NCBI GenBank assembly: GCA_018819515.1
Contig: JAHJPX010000014.1
Coordinates: 62,001-126,000, forward strand
Reading direction: 5' to 3'
DNA from: Gammaproteobacteria bacterium
Lineage (GTDB): Bacteria; Pseudomonadota; Gammaproteobacteria; Burkholderiales; Rhodocyclaceae
DNA: 64,000 nt
Shown here: positions 8,631 to 21,471 of the stretch, piece after piece
How the letters are laid out: the number at the start of each line of letters is the position of its first letter
Position numbering within the stretch: position 1 is the stretch's first letter
Translations under genes and position numbers: made by a program
The notes under the pieces: model-generated
Database searches by the model: none
Told to the model about the DNA's origin: nothing
What the model saw: the letters and a program-made list of their open reading frames with translations, nothing else

Positions 8631-8707
8631 GGTGAGAACAACCGACAAATCTTGGAGTCGGCATTCTACAGACTAAAATCGAATCCCCCACCCCGGAGGC
8701 TCGACCA

Positions 8708-9412
8708 ATGGTCGCTACCACCCCATCGTCCGTGCCCTGGCTCTCCGAATTCGGGCCCGATGCCAGCGCAGTCCTGATCAGCGTCTTGCTGGTCGCCGCG
8801 TATTACGCCTTCCTGCTCTGGCAGCGGCGGCGCAACCCAACCTATACCATCCACGCAGTCAACGAGATCGCCCGTACGCGCTGGGTCGAGCATGTCATGA
8901 GCACGCCGGGCAAGGACATCGTGGCGGTGCAGACGCTGCGCAACTTTGTCATGGGTGCCACATTGATGGCGTCCACCGCCACCTTCTTGATCGTCGGCAC
9001 GCTCACGCTTTCCGGGCAGGCGGACAAGATCGGCCAGAGCTGGCACATCCTCAACACGGCCGGTTCCCACTCGGCCGAGCTGTGGATCGTCAAGGTGCTG
9101 TGCCTGCTGGCCGATTTCATCGTCGCCTTCTTCGCCTTCGCGATGGCGGTGCGGCTGAACAATCACGTCGTCTTCATGCTCAACGTGCCGGCGCAGGAAA
9201 CGGACAACCGGCACGAGGCGCTGACGCCGGCCGGCGTGGCAAGGCGGCTCAACCGCGCCGGCAACCTGTTCGCCATCGGCATGCGCGCCTTCTTCTTCGC
9301 CGTGCCGCTGGTGTTCTGGCTGTTCGGTCCCGCGTTCCTGGTCGTCGCCACCGTCGGCCTGGTGATCGCGCTCTATCGCCTCGACCGCAACGAGACGCAG
9401 ACGGTCGGCTAA
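8708..9412 (+). CDS. DUF599 family membrane protein
   Basis: The 234-residue protein has four hydrophobic helices: about 20-39, 78-97, 118-140 and 192-225. It carries the DUF599 hallmark TYTIHAVNEIARTRWVEHVM followed by AVQTLRNFVMGATLMASTA near residues 45-95. The function of DUF599 proteins is unknown. The gene has an upstream GGAGG-like site at 8696 and its last 4 nt overlap the end of the convergent HtrA gene, so neither has room for its own terminator between them. Confidence 0.8.
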   Translation: MVATTPSSVPWLSEFGPDASAVLISVLLVAAYYAFLLWQRRRNPTYTIHAVNEIARTRWVEHVMSTPGKDIVAVQTLRNFVMGATLMASTATFLIVGTLTLSGQADKIGQSWHILNTAGSHSAELWIVKVLCLLADFIVAFFAFAMAVRLNNHVVFMLNVPAQETDNRHEALTPAGVARRLNRAGNLFAIGMRAFFFAVPLVFWLFGPAFLVVATVGLVIALYRLDRNETQTVG

Positions 9413-10917
9413 CCGACCGCTACCGCCACGAACATCTGCTGCTCGCCCCGCCGCACCAGCAGCGCGATGCGCTTGCCGGCGTGCCCAAGCTGCTTCTTCA
9501 GTTGATCGACGCTGTTCACCTGTTCGCCGTTCGCTGAAACGATCACGTCGCCCGGCCGGATGCCCGCGCGCGCCGCCGGCCCGTCGTCGACGTTCTCGAC
9601 AACCAGGCCGTGGCCGCCGGCGACCTGAGCGCGCTCGTCGCCCGTCAACGGCCGTACCGCCAGGCCGAGTTTGCCGCCGGTTTCATCGGTCGCATCGGCG
9701 TCATCGCTCGCCACCTTCTCGTTGCTCATCTCGCCCAGCGTAATGCCCAGTTCCCGGGTGCGGCCCTTGCGCCAGATTTCGACTTTCGCCTTGCTGCCGG
9801 GCGTCGCCGCGCCGACCAGCACCGGCAGTTCGGACGAGCGCGAGATCTCCTTGCCGTCGAACTTGAGGATGATGTCGCCGGCTTCGATACCAGCTTTGGC
9901 GGCCGGGCCGGCGGTATCGACCGAGTCGACCAGCGCGCCGCGCGGCTTGTCGAGCCCGAACGAATCGGCAAGACCCTGGTCGACTTCCTGCACCGTCACC
10001 CCCAAGCGGCCGCGACTCACCTTGCCGTGCGCCAGCAACTGCTGCTCGACGTTCATCGCCACGTCGATGGGAATGGCGAAGGACAGACCCTGATAGCCGC
10101 CGCTCTGGCTGTAGATCTGCGAGTTGATGCCGATCACCTCGCCGCTGGCGTTGAGCAGCGGGCCGCCGGAATTTCCGGGGTTGACCGCAACGTCGGTCTG
10201 CATGAACGGCACGTAACCTTCGTCCGGCAGCGCACGCGACTTGGCCGACACGATGCCGGCGGTGACGCTGTTCTCGAAGCCGAAAGGCGAGCCGATTGCC
10301 ATCACCCATTCGCCGACCCGCACGTTCGCCGGATCGCCGATCTTCACCGTCGGCAGGTTCTTCGCATCGATGCGCAACACCGCAACGTCGGTCTGCCGGT
10401 CGATGCCGACCACCCTGGCCTTGAACTCGCGCTTGTCGGTCAGCTTCACGATCACCTCGTCGGCATCGGCGACGACGTGGGCATTGGTCAGGATCACGCC
10501 ATCTGGATTGACGATGAAACCCGAGCCGAGCCCGCGCGTGGGAACGCGCTGCGGCGGCATCATGCGGCCGTTGGGGCCGGGCACGCCGAAGCGCTTGAAG
10601 AACTCGCCGAACGGACCGTCGGGGTCGAATCCCGGGAACTCCATCGCGGCTGTCCTGGTCGTGCCCGAGGTGCTGATGTTGACGACCGCCGGCCCCTGCG
10701 ACTCGACGATGGCGCTGAAATCGGGCAAAGCGACACGACTCGGCAGCGCAGTCGCCTGCCGTGCGGTCTGCGGCACCACGGACTGCGGAATGGCATCGTC
10801 GATCAACGTCGAGGCCCGGGCGCCCATGCCGTACTGGTCGTGCAAGGCATAGCCGCCGGCAAACGCGGCGGCAACGATGACGGAAAGGACAAGCTTCTTG
10901 TTCGACGCGTAAGTCAT
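9409..10917 (-). CDS. Do/DegP-type periplasmic serine protease (HtrA, MucD-like)
   Basis: The 502-residue protein has an N-terminal membrane anchor or signal (VLSVIVAAAFAGGYAL) and a trypsin-like domain with the complete catalytic triad: His147 in TNAHVV, Asp177 in TDVAVL and Ser250 in GNSGGP. Two PDZ domains follow, at about residues 290-380 and 410-495 (AGIEAGDIILKFDGKEI; AGIRPGDVIVSANGEQV). This is the usual architecture of envelope quality-control proteases that degrade or refold misfolded periplasmic proteins. The linker between the PDZ domains is acidic (ASDDADATDE). The gene is monocistronic, divergent from the iron-ADH gene. Confidence 0.93.
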   Translation of the reverse strand: MTYASNKKLVLSVIVAAAFAGGYALHDQYGMGARASTLIDDAIPQSVVPQTARQATALPSRVALPDFSAIVESQGPAVVNISTSGTTRTAAMEFPGFDPDGPFGEFFKRFGVPGPNGRMMPPQRVPTRGLGSGFIVNPDGVILTNAHVVADADEVIVKLTDKREFKARVVGIDRQTDVAVLRIDAKNLPTVKIGDPANVRVGEWVMAIGSPFGFENSVTAGIVSAKSRALPDEGYVPFMQTDVAVNPGNSGGPLLNASGEVIGINSQIYSQSGGYQGLSFAIPIDVAMNVEQQLLAHGKVSRGRLGVTVQEVDQGLADSFGLDKPRGALVDSVDTAGPAAKAGIEAGDIILKFDGKEISRSSELPVLVGAATPGSKAKVEIWRKGRTRELGITLGEMSNEKVASDDADATDETGGKLGLAVRPLTGDERAQVAGGHGLVVENVDDGPAARAGIRPGDVIVSANGEQVNSVDQLKKQLGHAGKRIALLVRRGEQQMFVAVAVG

Positions 10918-11055
10918 TGTTCGATCTCCAAGGGAATACCGGCAAGCTGCCAGGCAGTGTCAGGTTCGACGAAGCGGCGCCCCCTTTGGTTCTGCACCGT
11001 TTGCAACAGAATGTTTCAGTCGTCCTAGAATCGCCGCATCCGAAAAGAGAAGCCC

Positions 11056-12195
11056 ATGCACTTTTCAATCGCCCGCCTGCCGCGCATCGAATTTGGCGCC
11101 GGCTCGATCCGCAAGCTGCCCGGCATCGTGGCCGCGTACGGCAGGCGTCTGCTGCTCGTCAGCGGAGCGCGCTCCTTCGCCGAATCGCCTGCCGGCGAGT
11201 GGCTGCTGGCCGAGTTGGAATCGCAGGACTTTGGTTGGGAGCACCTGAAGGTCGAGGGCGAACCGACGCCGCAGTTCGTCGACGCCGCCGTGGCGAGCCT
11301 GCGCGGCGCGGAAATCGATGCCGTGATCGGCATCGGCGGCGGCTCGGCGCTCGACGCCGCCAAAGCGATCGCCGGTCTGCTGAAGCCCGGCAATTCGGTG
11401 GTCGACCATCTCGAAGGTGTCGGGCCGGAACTGCCCTATCGCGGTCCGGCGACGCCCTTTATCGCGGTGCCGACCACCGCCGGTACCGGTTCCGAGGCGA
11501 CGAAGAATGCCGTGCTGTCGCTGCCCGGCGAATACAAGAAGTCGTTCCGTGACGATGCGCTGGTCGCGCAGTGGGCGATCGTCGACCCCGACCTGCTCGC
11601 CACCTGCCCGCCGGAGTTGATTGCCGCCGACGGCATGGACGCCTTCACGCAATTGCTGGAGTCATTCGTGTCCACACGCGCCAATCCATTCACCGACGCG
11701 CTGGCCCGCTCGGGCATCGAAGCCGCCAGCGAGGCCCTGCTGCCGCTGTTCGGCTGCCAGTCGCCGGAAGCACGCGAGAAGATGGCCTACGCTTCCCTCA
11801 TGTCGGGCATCTGCCTGGCGCAGACGGGGCTCGGCGCGGTGCACGGCCTCGCCGCGCCGCTCGGCGCGTTCTTTCCGATTCCGCACGGCGTCGCCTGCGG
11901 CACCCTGCTCGCCGCCGCGACGCGCGTCAACGTCCAGGCGTTGCGCGAGCGCGATCCGCATAGCACAGCGCTCGCAAAGTACGACGAGGTGCGGCAACTC
12001 GTTGGCGCGGCCGATCTGGTCGCGATGCTGGAGGGATGGATAGCGCACCTGGCCCTGCCGCGTCTTTCGCATTGGCGTGTCGCCACGGCTGACTTTTCGC
12101 GCATCGTCGCCAACGCGCGCGGCAGCAGCATGAAGACCAATCCGATCGAACTGACCGACGCCGAAATCGAACGCATACTCGAGGAGCGAATCTGA
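11056..12195 (+). CDS. Iron-containing alcohol dehydrogenase with embedded repeat
   Basis: The 379-residue protein has the group III alcohol dehydrogenase pattern: GIGGGSALDAAKA nucleotide-binding loop near residue 95, PTTAGTGSEAT near 137, and metal-site region GMDAFTQLLESFVS and VHGLAAPLGAFFPIPHG. The second metal ligand, usually His in DALTH, is Gln here, a variant also seen in some relatives as I recall. Residues at about 341-349 (WRVATADFS) are encoded by an inverted copy of the dispersed repeat that is read through in frame, close to the C-terminal helices. The stop overlaps the start of the carbonic-anhydrase-like gene by 1 nt. Substrate unknown. Confidence 0.88.
   Translation: MHFSIARLPRIEFGAGSIRKLPGIVAAYGRRLLLVSGARSFAESPAGEWLLAELESQDFGWEHLKVEGEPTPQFVDAAVASLRGAEIDAVIGIGGGSALDAAKAIAGLLKPGNSVVDHLEGVGPELPYRGPATPFIAVPTTAGTGSEATKNAVLSLPGEYKKSFRDDALVAQWAIVDPDLLATCPPELIAADGMDAFTQLLESFVSTRANPFTDALARSGIEAASEALLPLFGCQSPEAREKMAYASLMSGICLAQTGLGAVHGLAAPLGAFFPIPHGVACGTLLAAATRVNVQALRERDPHSTALAKYDEVRQLVGAADLVAMLEGWIAHLALPRLSHWRVATADFSRIVANARGSSMKTNPIELTDAEIERILEERI
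12074..12098 (-). repeat. Dispersed repeat inside the iron-ADH coding sequence
   Basis: Inverted short copy (GGCGTGTCGCCACGG then CTGACTTTTC on the + strand) lying wholly within the reading frame of the iron-ADH gene and translated as part of it. Confidence 0.8.
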
Positions 12196-13265
12196 TGGCC
12201 ATCCACCGCCGCCCCATCCAGGAACGCATCGACTGGTTGTTCGACCTCGCCGCCCGCCACGGCGAGAACTTCCGCAGCCCGGAGGCCTGGCTGGCGCGCG
12301 AGCGCTATCTGGCAGAGCATCCGACAGCCATCGCGGTGCTGAAGTGCATGGACGGCCGCATCAACATCCCCGTGGCGACCAACACGCCGACCGGCATCCT
12401 GATGCCCTTCCGCAACCTCGGCGGCATGTTCGACCTGGGCTGGCCACATCTCGGCGAAGTGCTCGCCCATCACGTCCAGCGCATGGTGGCCGCCGGGCGG
12501 CAGGTGCTGTTCCTGATCACCTATCACTATTCGCGGGGCGATTCCCGGCGCGGCTGCTCCGGCTTCAACTACGATACCGAAGCCGCGGCGCGCCACGCCT
12601 ACGAAATCCGCGCCCAGATGGAGCATATCTTCGGCAGCGCGCACGGCACGGTATATCCGCTGGTCTGCGGCTTCGAAACCGACGAGGAGGCGCTAATCCT
12701 GCACGGCGTTGACGGCGACCGGCTCGACCTGGCCGCCGTCGACACCGAGTCGGCCGGCACGCTGGCGCCGCGCCTGGCGACGCTGCTGCCCGACATGGCC
12801 GGGCAGATGCGTGCCGACCTGCTGCCGCTGCTCCTGGGCAACCTCGCGCACATCGCCGAGGCGCGCGCGCAGGTCCGCCAGCGCGAACGGCAGCTCGACA
12901 TCGAGCATCGCGAGTGGATGATCTGCCTCGGCCGCGGCTTCGACTTCCTGCACACGCCCAACATTGCGCTGATCATCGGCCCCTACAGTCCCAACCTCGA
13001 CGTACCGATCCGCACCGCGGCCGGCATCATCGCCGACAACATGACGGCCGGCCGGATTCCCGACGACGGCTTCCTGCTGCTGGCTTCGGTGCCCTACGAC
13101 GAAATCGGTGTCGACCGCGCCCGTGCCGAACTCAAGTCGCGCTTCCTCTCCGACTTCGCCGCCCGCGTAATCCGCGACGAGTTTCCCGGACTGGCGGGCA
13201 AGATGACCATGCGCACCGCAGTGCTCGACTGGCGGTCGCGCAAGCTCGAGCGGGTCGACCGCTAG
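12195..13265 (+). CDS. Beta-carbonic-anhydrase-like zinc protein (CsoSCA-like)
   Basis: This 356-residue protein has a beta-carbonic anhydrase style metal site: Cys51-x-Asp53-x-Arg55 in LKCMDGRI, then His111 and Cys121 in YHYSRGDSRRGC. The 10-residue spacing between the His and second Cys is unlike the H-x-x-C of ordinary beta enzymes and close to the spacing I recall in the carboxysomal enzyme CsoSCA. The C-terminal half (FDFLHTPNIALIIGPYSPN, RTAAGIIADNM) also looks like the degenerate second domain of that family. No carboxysome genes are present. It overlaps the iron-ADH gene by 1 nt, suggesting coupled translation. CO2/bicarbonate interconversion is plausible but unproven. Confidence 0.6.
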   Translation: MAIHRRPIQERIDWLFDLAARHGENFRSPEAWLARERYLAEHPTAIAVLKCMDGRINIPVATNTPTGILMPFRNLGGMFDLGWPHLGEVLAHHVQRMVAAGRQVLFLITYHYSRGDSRRGCSGFNYDTEAAARHAYEIRAQMEHIFGSAHGTVYPLVCGFETDEEALILHGVDGDRLDLAAVDTESAGTLAPRLATLLPDMAGQMRADLLPLLLGNLAHIAEARAQVRQRERQLDIEHREWMICLGRGFDFLHTPNIALIIGPYSPNLDVPIRTAAGIIADNMTAGRIPDDGFLLLASVPYDEIGVDRARAELKSRFLSDFAARVIRDEFPGLAGKMTMRTAVLDWRSRKLERVDR

Positions 13266-13318
13266 GGTCTGTTCACATTCATGCGACGGTGGCGCCGGAT
13301 GAATGTGAACAGACCCTA
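13263..13318. terminator. Perfect 20-bp inverted repeat, bidirectional hairpin or miniature element
   Basis: TAGGGTCTGTTCACATTCAT at 13263-13282 is the exact reverse complement of 13299-13318, with a 16-nt GC-rich loop. The first three bases are the stop codon of the carbonic-anhydrase-like gene, and the element lies between two convergent genes, so it could terminate both. The terminal TA and sequence also resemble the ends of a miniature inverted-repeat element. Confidence 0.7.
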
Positions 13319-13336
13319 GACGCCGCAGCGCGAATC

Positions 13337-14415
13337 TCAGCCATCGCCGAGCCGTCCGGTCGACAGGCCAAAATCGGTCAGCGCGCCCTTCTCGTCCGAA
13401 TATTCGCGCATGACGTCGAGTATTTCCGGCAGCGTCTTGCGGAAGGCATCCATCAGCGCCGGTTCGAAATGGCTGCCCTCCTGTGCATCCATGATCTTCA
13501 GCGAATCCTCGATGTTGTAGGCGGGCTTGTACGGCCGCACCGAGATCAGGGCGTCGAAGACGTCGGCGATTCCGACGATGCGCCCTTCGAGCGGAATCGC
13601 CTCGCCCTTCAACTGTGCCGGGTAACCCCGGCCGTCCCATCGCTCGTGGTGCGTCAGGGCGATGGTGCGCGCAGCCTGGAGCAGTTCGCCCTCGTGCTCG
13701 CCGATGATCTCGGCGCCGATGAGCGGATGCCTGCGCATGACCTCCCACTCCGCGGCATCCAGCTTGCCGGGCTTGAGCAGAATGGAATCGCGGATGCCGA
13801 TCTTGCCGACGTCATGCATTGGCGCTGCGGCAAAGATGATGCTCGACGCCTTGGGGCCGAGCCCGTGCGTCTCGGCGATCAGTCGCGCGTAGTGGCCGAC
13901 GCGCAGTACGTGGTTGCCGGTTTCGTCGTCGCGATACTCGGCGGCGCGACCGAGCCGCCGGATGATCTGCTGGCGCGAGACGCTGAGTTCCAGCGTCCGC
14001 TGGGTGACCATGCGCTCGAGTTCGCGCGACTGGTCGTAAAGCGCGAGGTGCGTGCGCACGCGCGCCAGCACCACCGGTGGACTGATGGGCTTGGTGATGT
14101 AGTCGACCGCGCCCGTCTCGAGACCGAGCTGTTCGTCCTCGACCGAGCACATCGCGGTGACGAAGATCACCGGAATCTTGCGCCGGTCGGGATTCGATTT
14201 CAGTCGGCGGCACAGCTCCAGACCGGAGAGGCCGGGCATCATGATGTCGAGCAGGATCAGGTCCGGCGGCGAATCCGAATAAACGATCTTCAGCGCCTTC
14301 TCGCCATTGGTGGCGACGCGGATGTGATAGTGGTCGCGCAGCACTTCCGAAAGGAGATCGATGTTCTCGGGTACGTCGTCGACCACCAGGATGGTCTGGC
14401 GCTCCAGCAGATTGG

Positions 14416-14419
<4 letters not shown>
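13337..14419 (-). CDS. Response regulator with HD-GYP domain (c-di-GMP phosphodiesterase)
   Basis: The 360-residue protein has an N-terminal receiver domain (ILVVDDVPENIDLL, phospho-acceptor Asp in LILLDIMMP, Lys in YITKPIS), a short coiled coil, and an HD-GYP domain with its metal motif (MHDVGKIGI), the HHERWDGRGYP signature and DVFDAL. All these residues are present, so it should hydrolyse c-di-GMP when active. Its ATG overlaps the stop of the large hybrid kinase gene by 4 nt, so the two form a phosphorelay pair. Confidence 0.92.
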
Positions 14420-18327
<3,908 letters not shown>

Positions 18328-18434
18328 CGGCGCCCTTGCCTCCCCTGAAATGCAAAGGTTCTATCGCGATATGCTGATCGCGATTCTAGGCGAATGACAT
18401 CCCTTTTGTCCTGTCGGGTTTTCGAGCCGCGCCG

Positions 18435-18460
18435 GCGGCGTGCCGCCACGCCTGACTTTT
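18435..18460 (-). repeat. Dispersed palindromic repeat, short form
   Basis: Inverted copy immediately after the acyltransferase stop codon; the TAA stop merges into the A-rich head of the repeat. Confidence 0.8.
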
Positions 18461-19019
18461 ACAGCAGCCTGATCGGCGAAGCTCGTTCCGGTCGCAGGCC
18501 GCGACAGTCCGCCAGGCTGGCGGCGATCCCGTTCATGTCCGCCGTTTCATCGCCGCTCAGGGCGATCTCGGCGAGCAGGCCAAGCCGCCGCTGTCCGTAG
18601 TCGACGGTGCCGACCAGTACCGGCACTTCCGCTGCCCGGGCGATGCGATAAAAGCCGGATTTCCAGCCCGGCCGCAGGCTGCGCGTCCCTTCGGGGGCGA
18701 TCACCAACATGAAGCGCGGGTGACGCCGTATTTCGTCCGCGATGCGCTCGACGAAGTCGCCCGGCGCGGCGCGGTTGACCGGTACGCCACCGAGCCAGCG
18801 CATCAGGCCGCCGAAAGGCCAGCGGAACAGCGTGTCCTTGCCGACCCAGCGCGCGTTCAGCCCCAGCGCCGCCATGCCGAGCAGGCCGACCGGAAAATCC
18901 CAGTTCGAGGTGTGCGGATAACCGATCACCACCGCGCGCGAGGGCCGCTGCGGCAGGTCGATGCAGCGCCAGCCGAGCAGGCGCAAGGCGAAACACGCGA
19001 GGCGTTGCGAGAGCGACAT
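18459..19019 (-). CDS. Lysophospholipid acyltransferase family protein (PlsC-like)
   Basis: The 186-residue protein has the acyltransferase motifs in order: HTSNWDF (H-x4-D type) near residue 36, VGKDTLFRWPFGGLMRWLGGVPVNR, and the APEGTRS motif near 107. The short length and motif form resemble the small bacterial 1-acylglycerol-3-phosphate acyltransferases that act at the inner membrane. The start is uncertain: the ATG at 19017-19019 fits family length, while another ATG at 19056-19058 would add 13 residues. Neither has a clear ribosome site. Its substrate cannot be inferred. Confidence 0.8.
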   Translation of the reverse strand: MSLSQRLACFALRLLGWRCIDLPQRPSRAVVIGYPHTSNWDFPVGLLGMAALGLNARWVGKDTLFRWPFGGLMRWLGGVPVNRAAPGDFVERIADEIRRHPRFMLVIAPEGTRSLRPGWKSGFYRIARAAEVPVLVGTVDYGQRRLGLLAEIALSGDETADMNGIAASLADCRGLRPERASPIRLL

Positions 19020-19153
19020 GGATCGGGCGGAATCCGTATCTTCGACGAACACGCACATTAGCGCATGAAGACGCGGAACAGGCAACGACGGTACGGCTCT
19101 TCCCGCGACGCAGAAGGAAAAGTATGTGGCTTCGCCCCTTCCCGCGCCATCCG

Positions 19154-19180
19154 GAAAAGTCAGCCGTGGCGACACGCCGG
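19154..19180 (+). repeat. Dispersed palindromic repeat, short form
   Basis: Lies in the 184-nt gap between the acyltransferase gene start and the TauE/SafE gene stop. Nothing else is recognisable in that gap. Confidence 0.85.
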
Positions 19181-19203
19181 CGCGGCCGCGCGTCGCGGTG
19201 GTC

Positions 19204-20223
19204 CTACTCGGTAGAAACCGGGGTGAGCAAGGGCTCCGCGAGCACCTCGGCCGCCTTGCGCCGGGCCAGTTCCGCCATGCCGAAGAAGAAGATCGATGTC
19301 AGCAGGACGGTGCACCCGGTCGACCAGAAGAACTTCTCCAACGAAGGGTTGGAGAGGTTGAAGTAGACGAGCTGGGCGATGTTCAGCACCATCACCGCGC
19401 GCAGCATGTACTCGGTTTTGATCCGCTTCAGGACATGGGCGCCGAGCGGCGCCATCACCATCACCACCGGAAACGCACACAGCCATGTCTGCACCTGGTA
19501 ATGCGTCAGTGCGCCTTCGTAGAGGCCGCGGTAGGCGAAGCCGATGACGCTCAGGACCGCCATCATGATGACGCTCATCTCGGTGGCCAGCTTCTCCTTG
19601 ATCGTGAAATGCGTTACCAGCACGGTGTAGAGCAGGATGTCGACACCGGTGCCGAACAGACTGGTGCACATGCCGCCGGCGAACACCACCGCGCTGGTGA
19701 ACAGCCGGTCCTTGAGGTGCCGGGCAGCGTACTTGCCTTGCGTACCACGATGGCGACTGAACAGGTACGCGACGGTGAAGCTGGCGATCAAGCTCAGGAA
19801 AAGCGCCTGGATGATGATCACGTCGATACCCTGCAGCGTCAGCATGCCGGCGACGAAGCCGGCGAAGGCGATCGGGATCCACCACAGCAAAGGCCGGAAG
19901 ACGCGGCGATCGGTCTTCCGGTTGGTGAGGATGAAGATGCTGGCGCTGGTCATGCCGACGCTCTGGATCATCATGCCGAAGTCGCGCGCCAGGGTGCGAT
20001 CGATGTTCATGAAGATGTTCAGCACCGGAAAGGCGACGGCGCCGCCGCCTTCCGGCGTCGACCCGGCGACGAAGGCGCCCACCACCATGGTGGCCGGGTA
20101 GTACCAGTGGGCGAGCAGAAATTCCAGGTTGGTGTACAGCGCAAACAGCACGACCCACGACACCGACGCAACCACCAGCCAGACACGAAACACCCTGCTT
20201 TCGAGGAACATTGCGGAATCCAT
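19204..20223 (-). CDS. TauE/SafE family sulfite/anion exporter
   Basis: The 339-residue protein is mostly hydrophobic, with about eight helices and the TauE/SafE hallmark AGSTPEGGGAVAFPVLN near residue 50 plus a second internal glycine motif (GGMCTSLFGTGVDILLYT) near 195. Members transport sulfite, sulfonates or other small anions across the inner membrane. The start ATG is at 20221-20223. There is no sulfur-metabolism gene next to it, so the substrate is open. Confidence 0.85.
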   Translation of the reverse strand: MDSAMFLESRVFRVWLVVASVSWVVLFALYTNLEFLLAHWYYPATMVVGAFVAGSTPEGGGAVAFPVLNIFMNIDRTLARDFGMMIQSVGMTSASIFILTNRKTDRRVFRPLLWWIPIAFAGFVAGMLTLQGIDVIIIQALFLSLIASFTVAYLFSRHRGTQGKYAARHLKDRLFTSAVVFAGGMCTSLFGTGVDILLYTVLVTHFTIKEKLATEMSVIMMAVLSVIGFAYRGLYEGALTHYQVQTWLCAFPVVMVMAPLGAHVLKRIKTEYMLRAVMVLNIAQLVYFNLSNPSLEKFFWSTGCTVLLTSIFFFGMAELARRKAAEVLAEPLLTPVSTE

Positions 20224-20291
20224 TCAAAACAACCCCATTCCGGCGCGCATTCTAGCCCGGGCAGAGACCGACCCGCTGGCCATCCTGGCGA

Positions 20292-21284
20292 TCAGGCGTC
20301 GCGGTTCGGGCAGAGCTGGATTTCGATGGTGGTGTGGACGATCTCTTCATGGATCGCCAGCCGTTCGCGCAGTTGCGCCGGCGTCAGTCCCGGGTCGTGG
20401 GTCACGACGCTGATGGCGCAGGAGTAGGCGGCCTTGCCGACACGCCAGACATGCAGGTCGGTGATGCGCGTGCCGGCGTTGTCGGGGCCCGTCTCCACCG
20501 CCGCGCGGATTTCCTCGACCAGCGGATGGTCCATTTCGCGGTCGAGCAGCACCCTGCCGGTATCGATGATCAGGCCCTTCGCCCAGATGCCGACCAGGGT
20601 CGCGCCGACGATCCCCATCACCGGATCGAGCCATGCCCAGCCGTACAACCAGCCGCCGGCGAGCGCGACGATGGCCAGCAGCGAGGTCGCGGCGTCGGCC
20701 AGCACGTGCAGGTAGGCCGAGCGCAGGTTGAGGTCGTGTCCGCGATCGTGACCATGTCCGCGATCGTGACCATGTCCGTGGTCGTGAGCGTGGTCGTGAA
20801 CGTGGTCGTGATGATCGTGGCCATGCTCGTGCGCATCGCCGAGGATGAACGCGCAGACGATATTGACCACGAGGCCGAGGACGGCGATGACGATGGCCTC
20901 GCGGTAGTGGATCGGCTGCGGCGAGAAAATGCGCTCGACCGAGCCGGTCACCATCAGCGCCGCCACGCCGAGCAGGAAGATGGCGCTGGCGAAGCCGCCC
21001 AGCACTTCGATCTTCCAGGTGCCAAAGGCGAAGCTCGGATCGTGCGCGTAGCGGCGCGCGGCGGCGTAGGCAAAGGCGGAAAGCCCGATGGCGACGGCGT
21101 GGGAACTCATGTGCCAGCCGTCGGCCAGCAGCGCCATCGAATTGAACCACCAGCCGGCGACGATCTCGACCACCATCGTCGCGGCGGTGATCCACATCAC
21201 CATGCGCGTGCCGCGCTCGGCGGCGCGGTTGCCCACGTCGAAGACGTGGTCGTGTGACCAGTCGGAGAGGTTGTCCACGTGCAT
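20292..21284 (-). CDS. dmeF: Cation diffusion facilitator, DmeF-like
   Basis: The 330-residue protein has six helices and a cytoplasmic C-terminal domain. The metal-site motif MALLADGWHMSSHAVAIG and the second one (YLHVLADAATSLLAI) supply the His/Asp ligands of CDF transporters. Between helices 4 and 5 is a very His/Asp-rich loop (HEHGHDHHDHVHDHAHDHGHG) typical of DmeF and ZitB. The N-terminal WSHDHVFD pattern is the one I associate with DmeF. It should export a divalent metal (Co2+, Ni2+ or Zn2+) in exchange for protons. The His loop is encoded by a short tandem repeat. Confidence 0.88.
   Translation of the reverse strand: MHVDNLSDWSHDHVFDVGNRAAERGTRMVMWITAATMVVEIVAGWWFNSMALLADGWHMSSHAVAIGLSAFAYAAARRYAHDPSFAFGTWKIEVLGGFASAIFLLGVAALMVTGSVERIFSPQPIHYREAIVIAVLGLVVNIVCAFILGDAHEHGHDHHDHVHDHAHDHGHGHDRGHGHDRGHDLNLRSAYLHVLADAATSLLAIVALAGGWLYGWAWLDPVMGIVGATLVGIWAKGLIIDTGRVLLDREMDHPLVEEIRAAVETGPDNAGTRITDLHVWRVGKAAYSCAISVVTHDPGLTPAQLRERLAIHEEIVHTTIEIQLCPNRDA
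20737..20819. repeat. Tandem repeat coding the His-rich metal loop
   Basis: Two perfect 18-bp units (20737-20754 and 20755-20772) are followed by degenerate GTGGTCGTGA-like units. They encode the HDRGHG and HDHAHD stretches of the CDF transporter. The number of units may vary between strains. Confidence 0.75.
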
Positions 21285-21307
21285 GGCGCGTATGGTACCG
21301 CCCCGGC

Positions 21308-21406
21308 GAAAAGTGTGGAGCTACGCTCCATCCCTCGCGTTGCTCGGGACCACCGCTTCGCGGTGTCTTGCGCCCTTCGGGCTGGTCAGCCATGGCGACA
21401 CGCCGC
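21308..21406 (+). repeat. Dispersed repeat, long composite form
   Basis: About 99 bp with several hairpins: GGAGCTACGCTCC, a GGACCACCGC-TTCG-GCGGTGTC hairpin with a UUCG-type loop, GCCCTTCGGGC, then the short-form tail (TCAGCCATGGCGACACGCC). It lies between divergent CDF and EEP-hydrolase genes. Confidence 0.85.
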
Positions 21407-21471
21407 CCGACAGCCACCCGCCCGTCATACTCAGGCGCTACACTGCGAGGCAACCATCGGAGGTGACGACC

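Noticed and set aside
12195..13265. Part of a carboxysome or CO2-fixation cluster
   Set aside because: No shell protein or RuBisCO gene is in the window; the neighbouring gene is an alcohol dehydrogenase.
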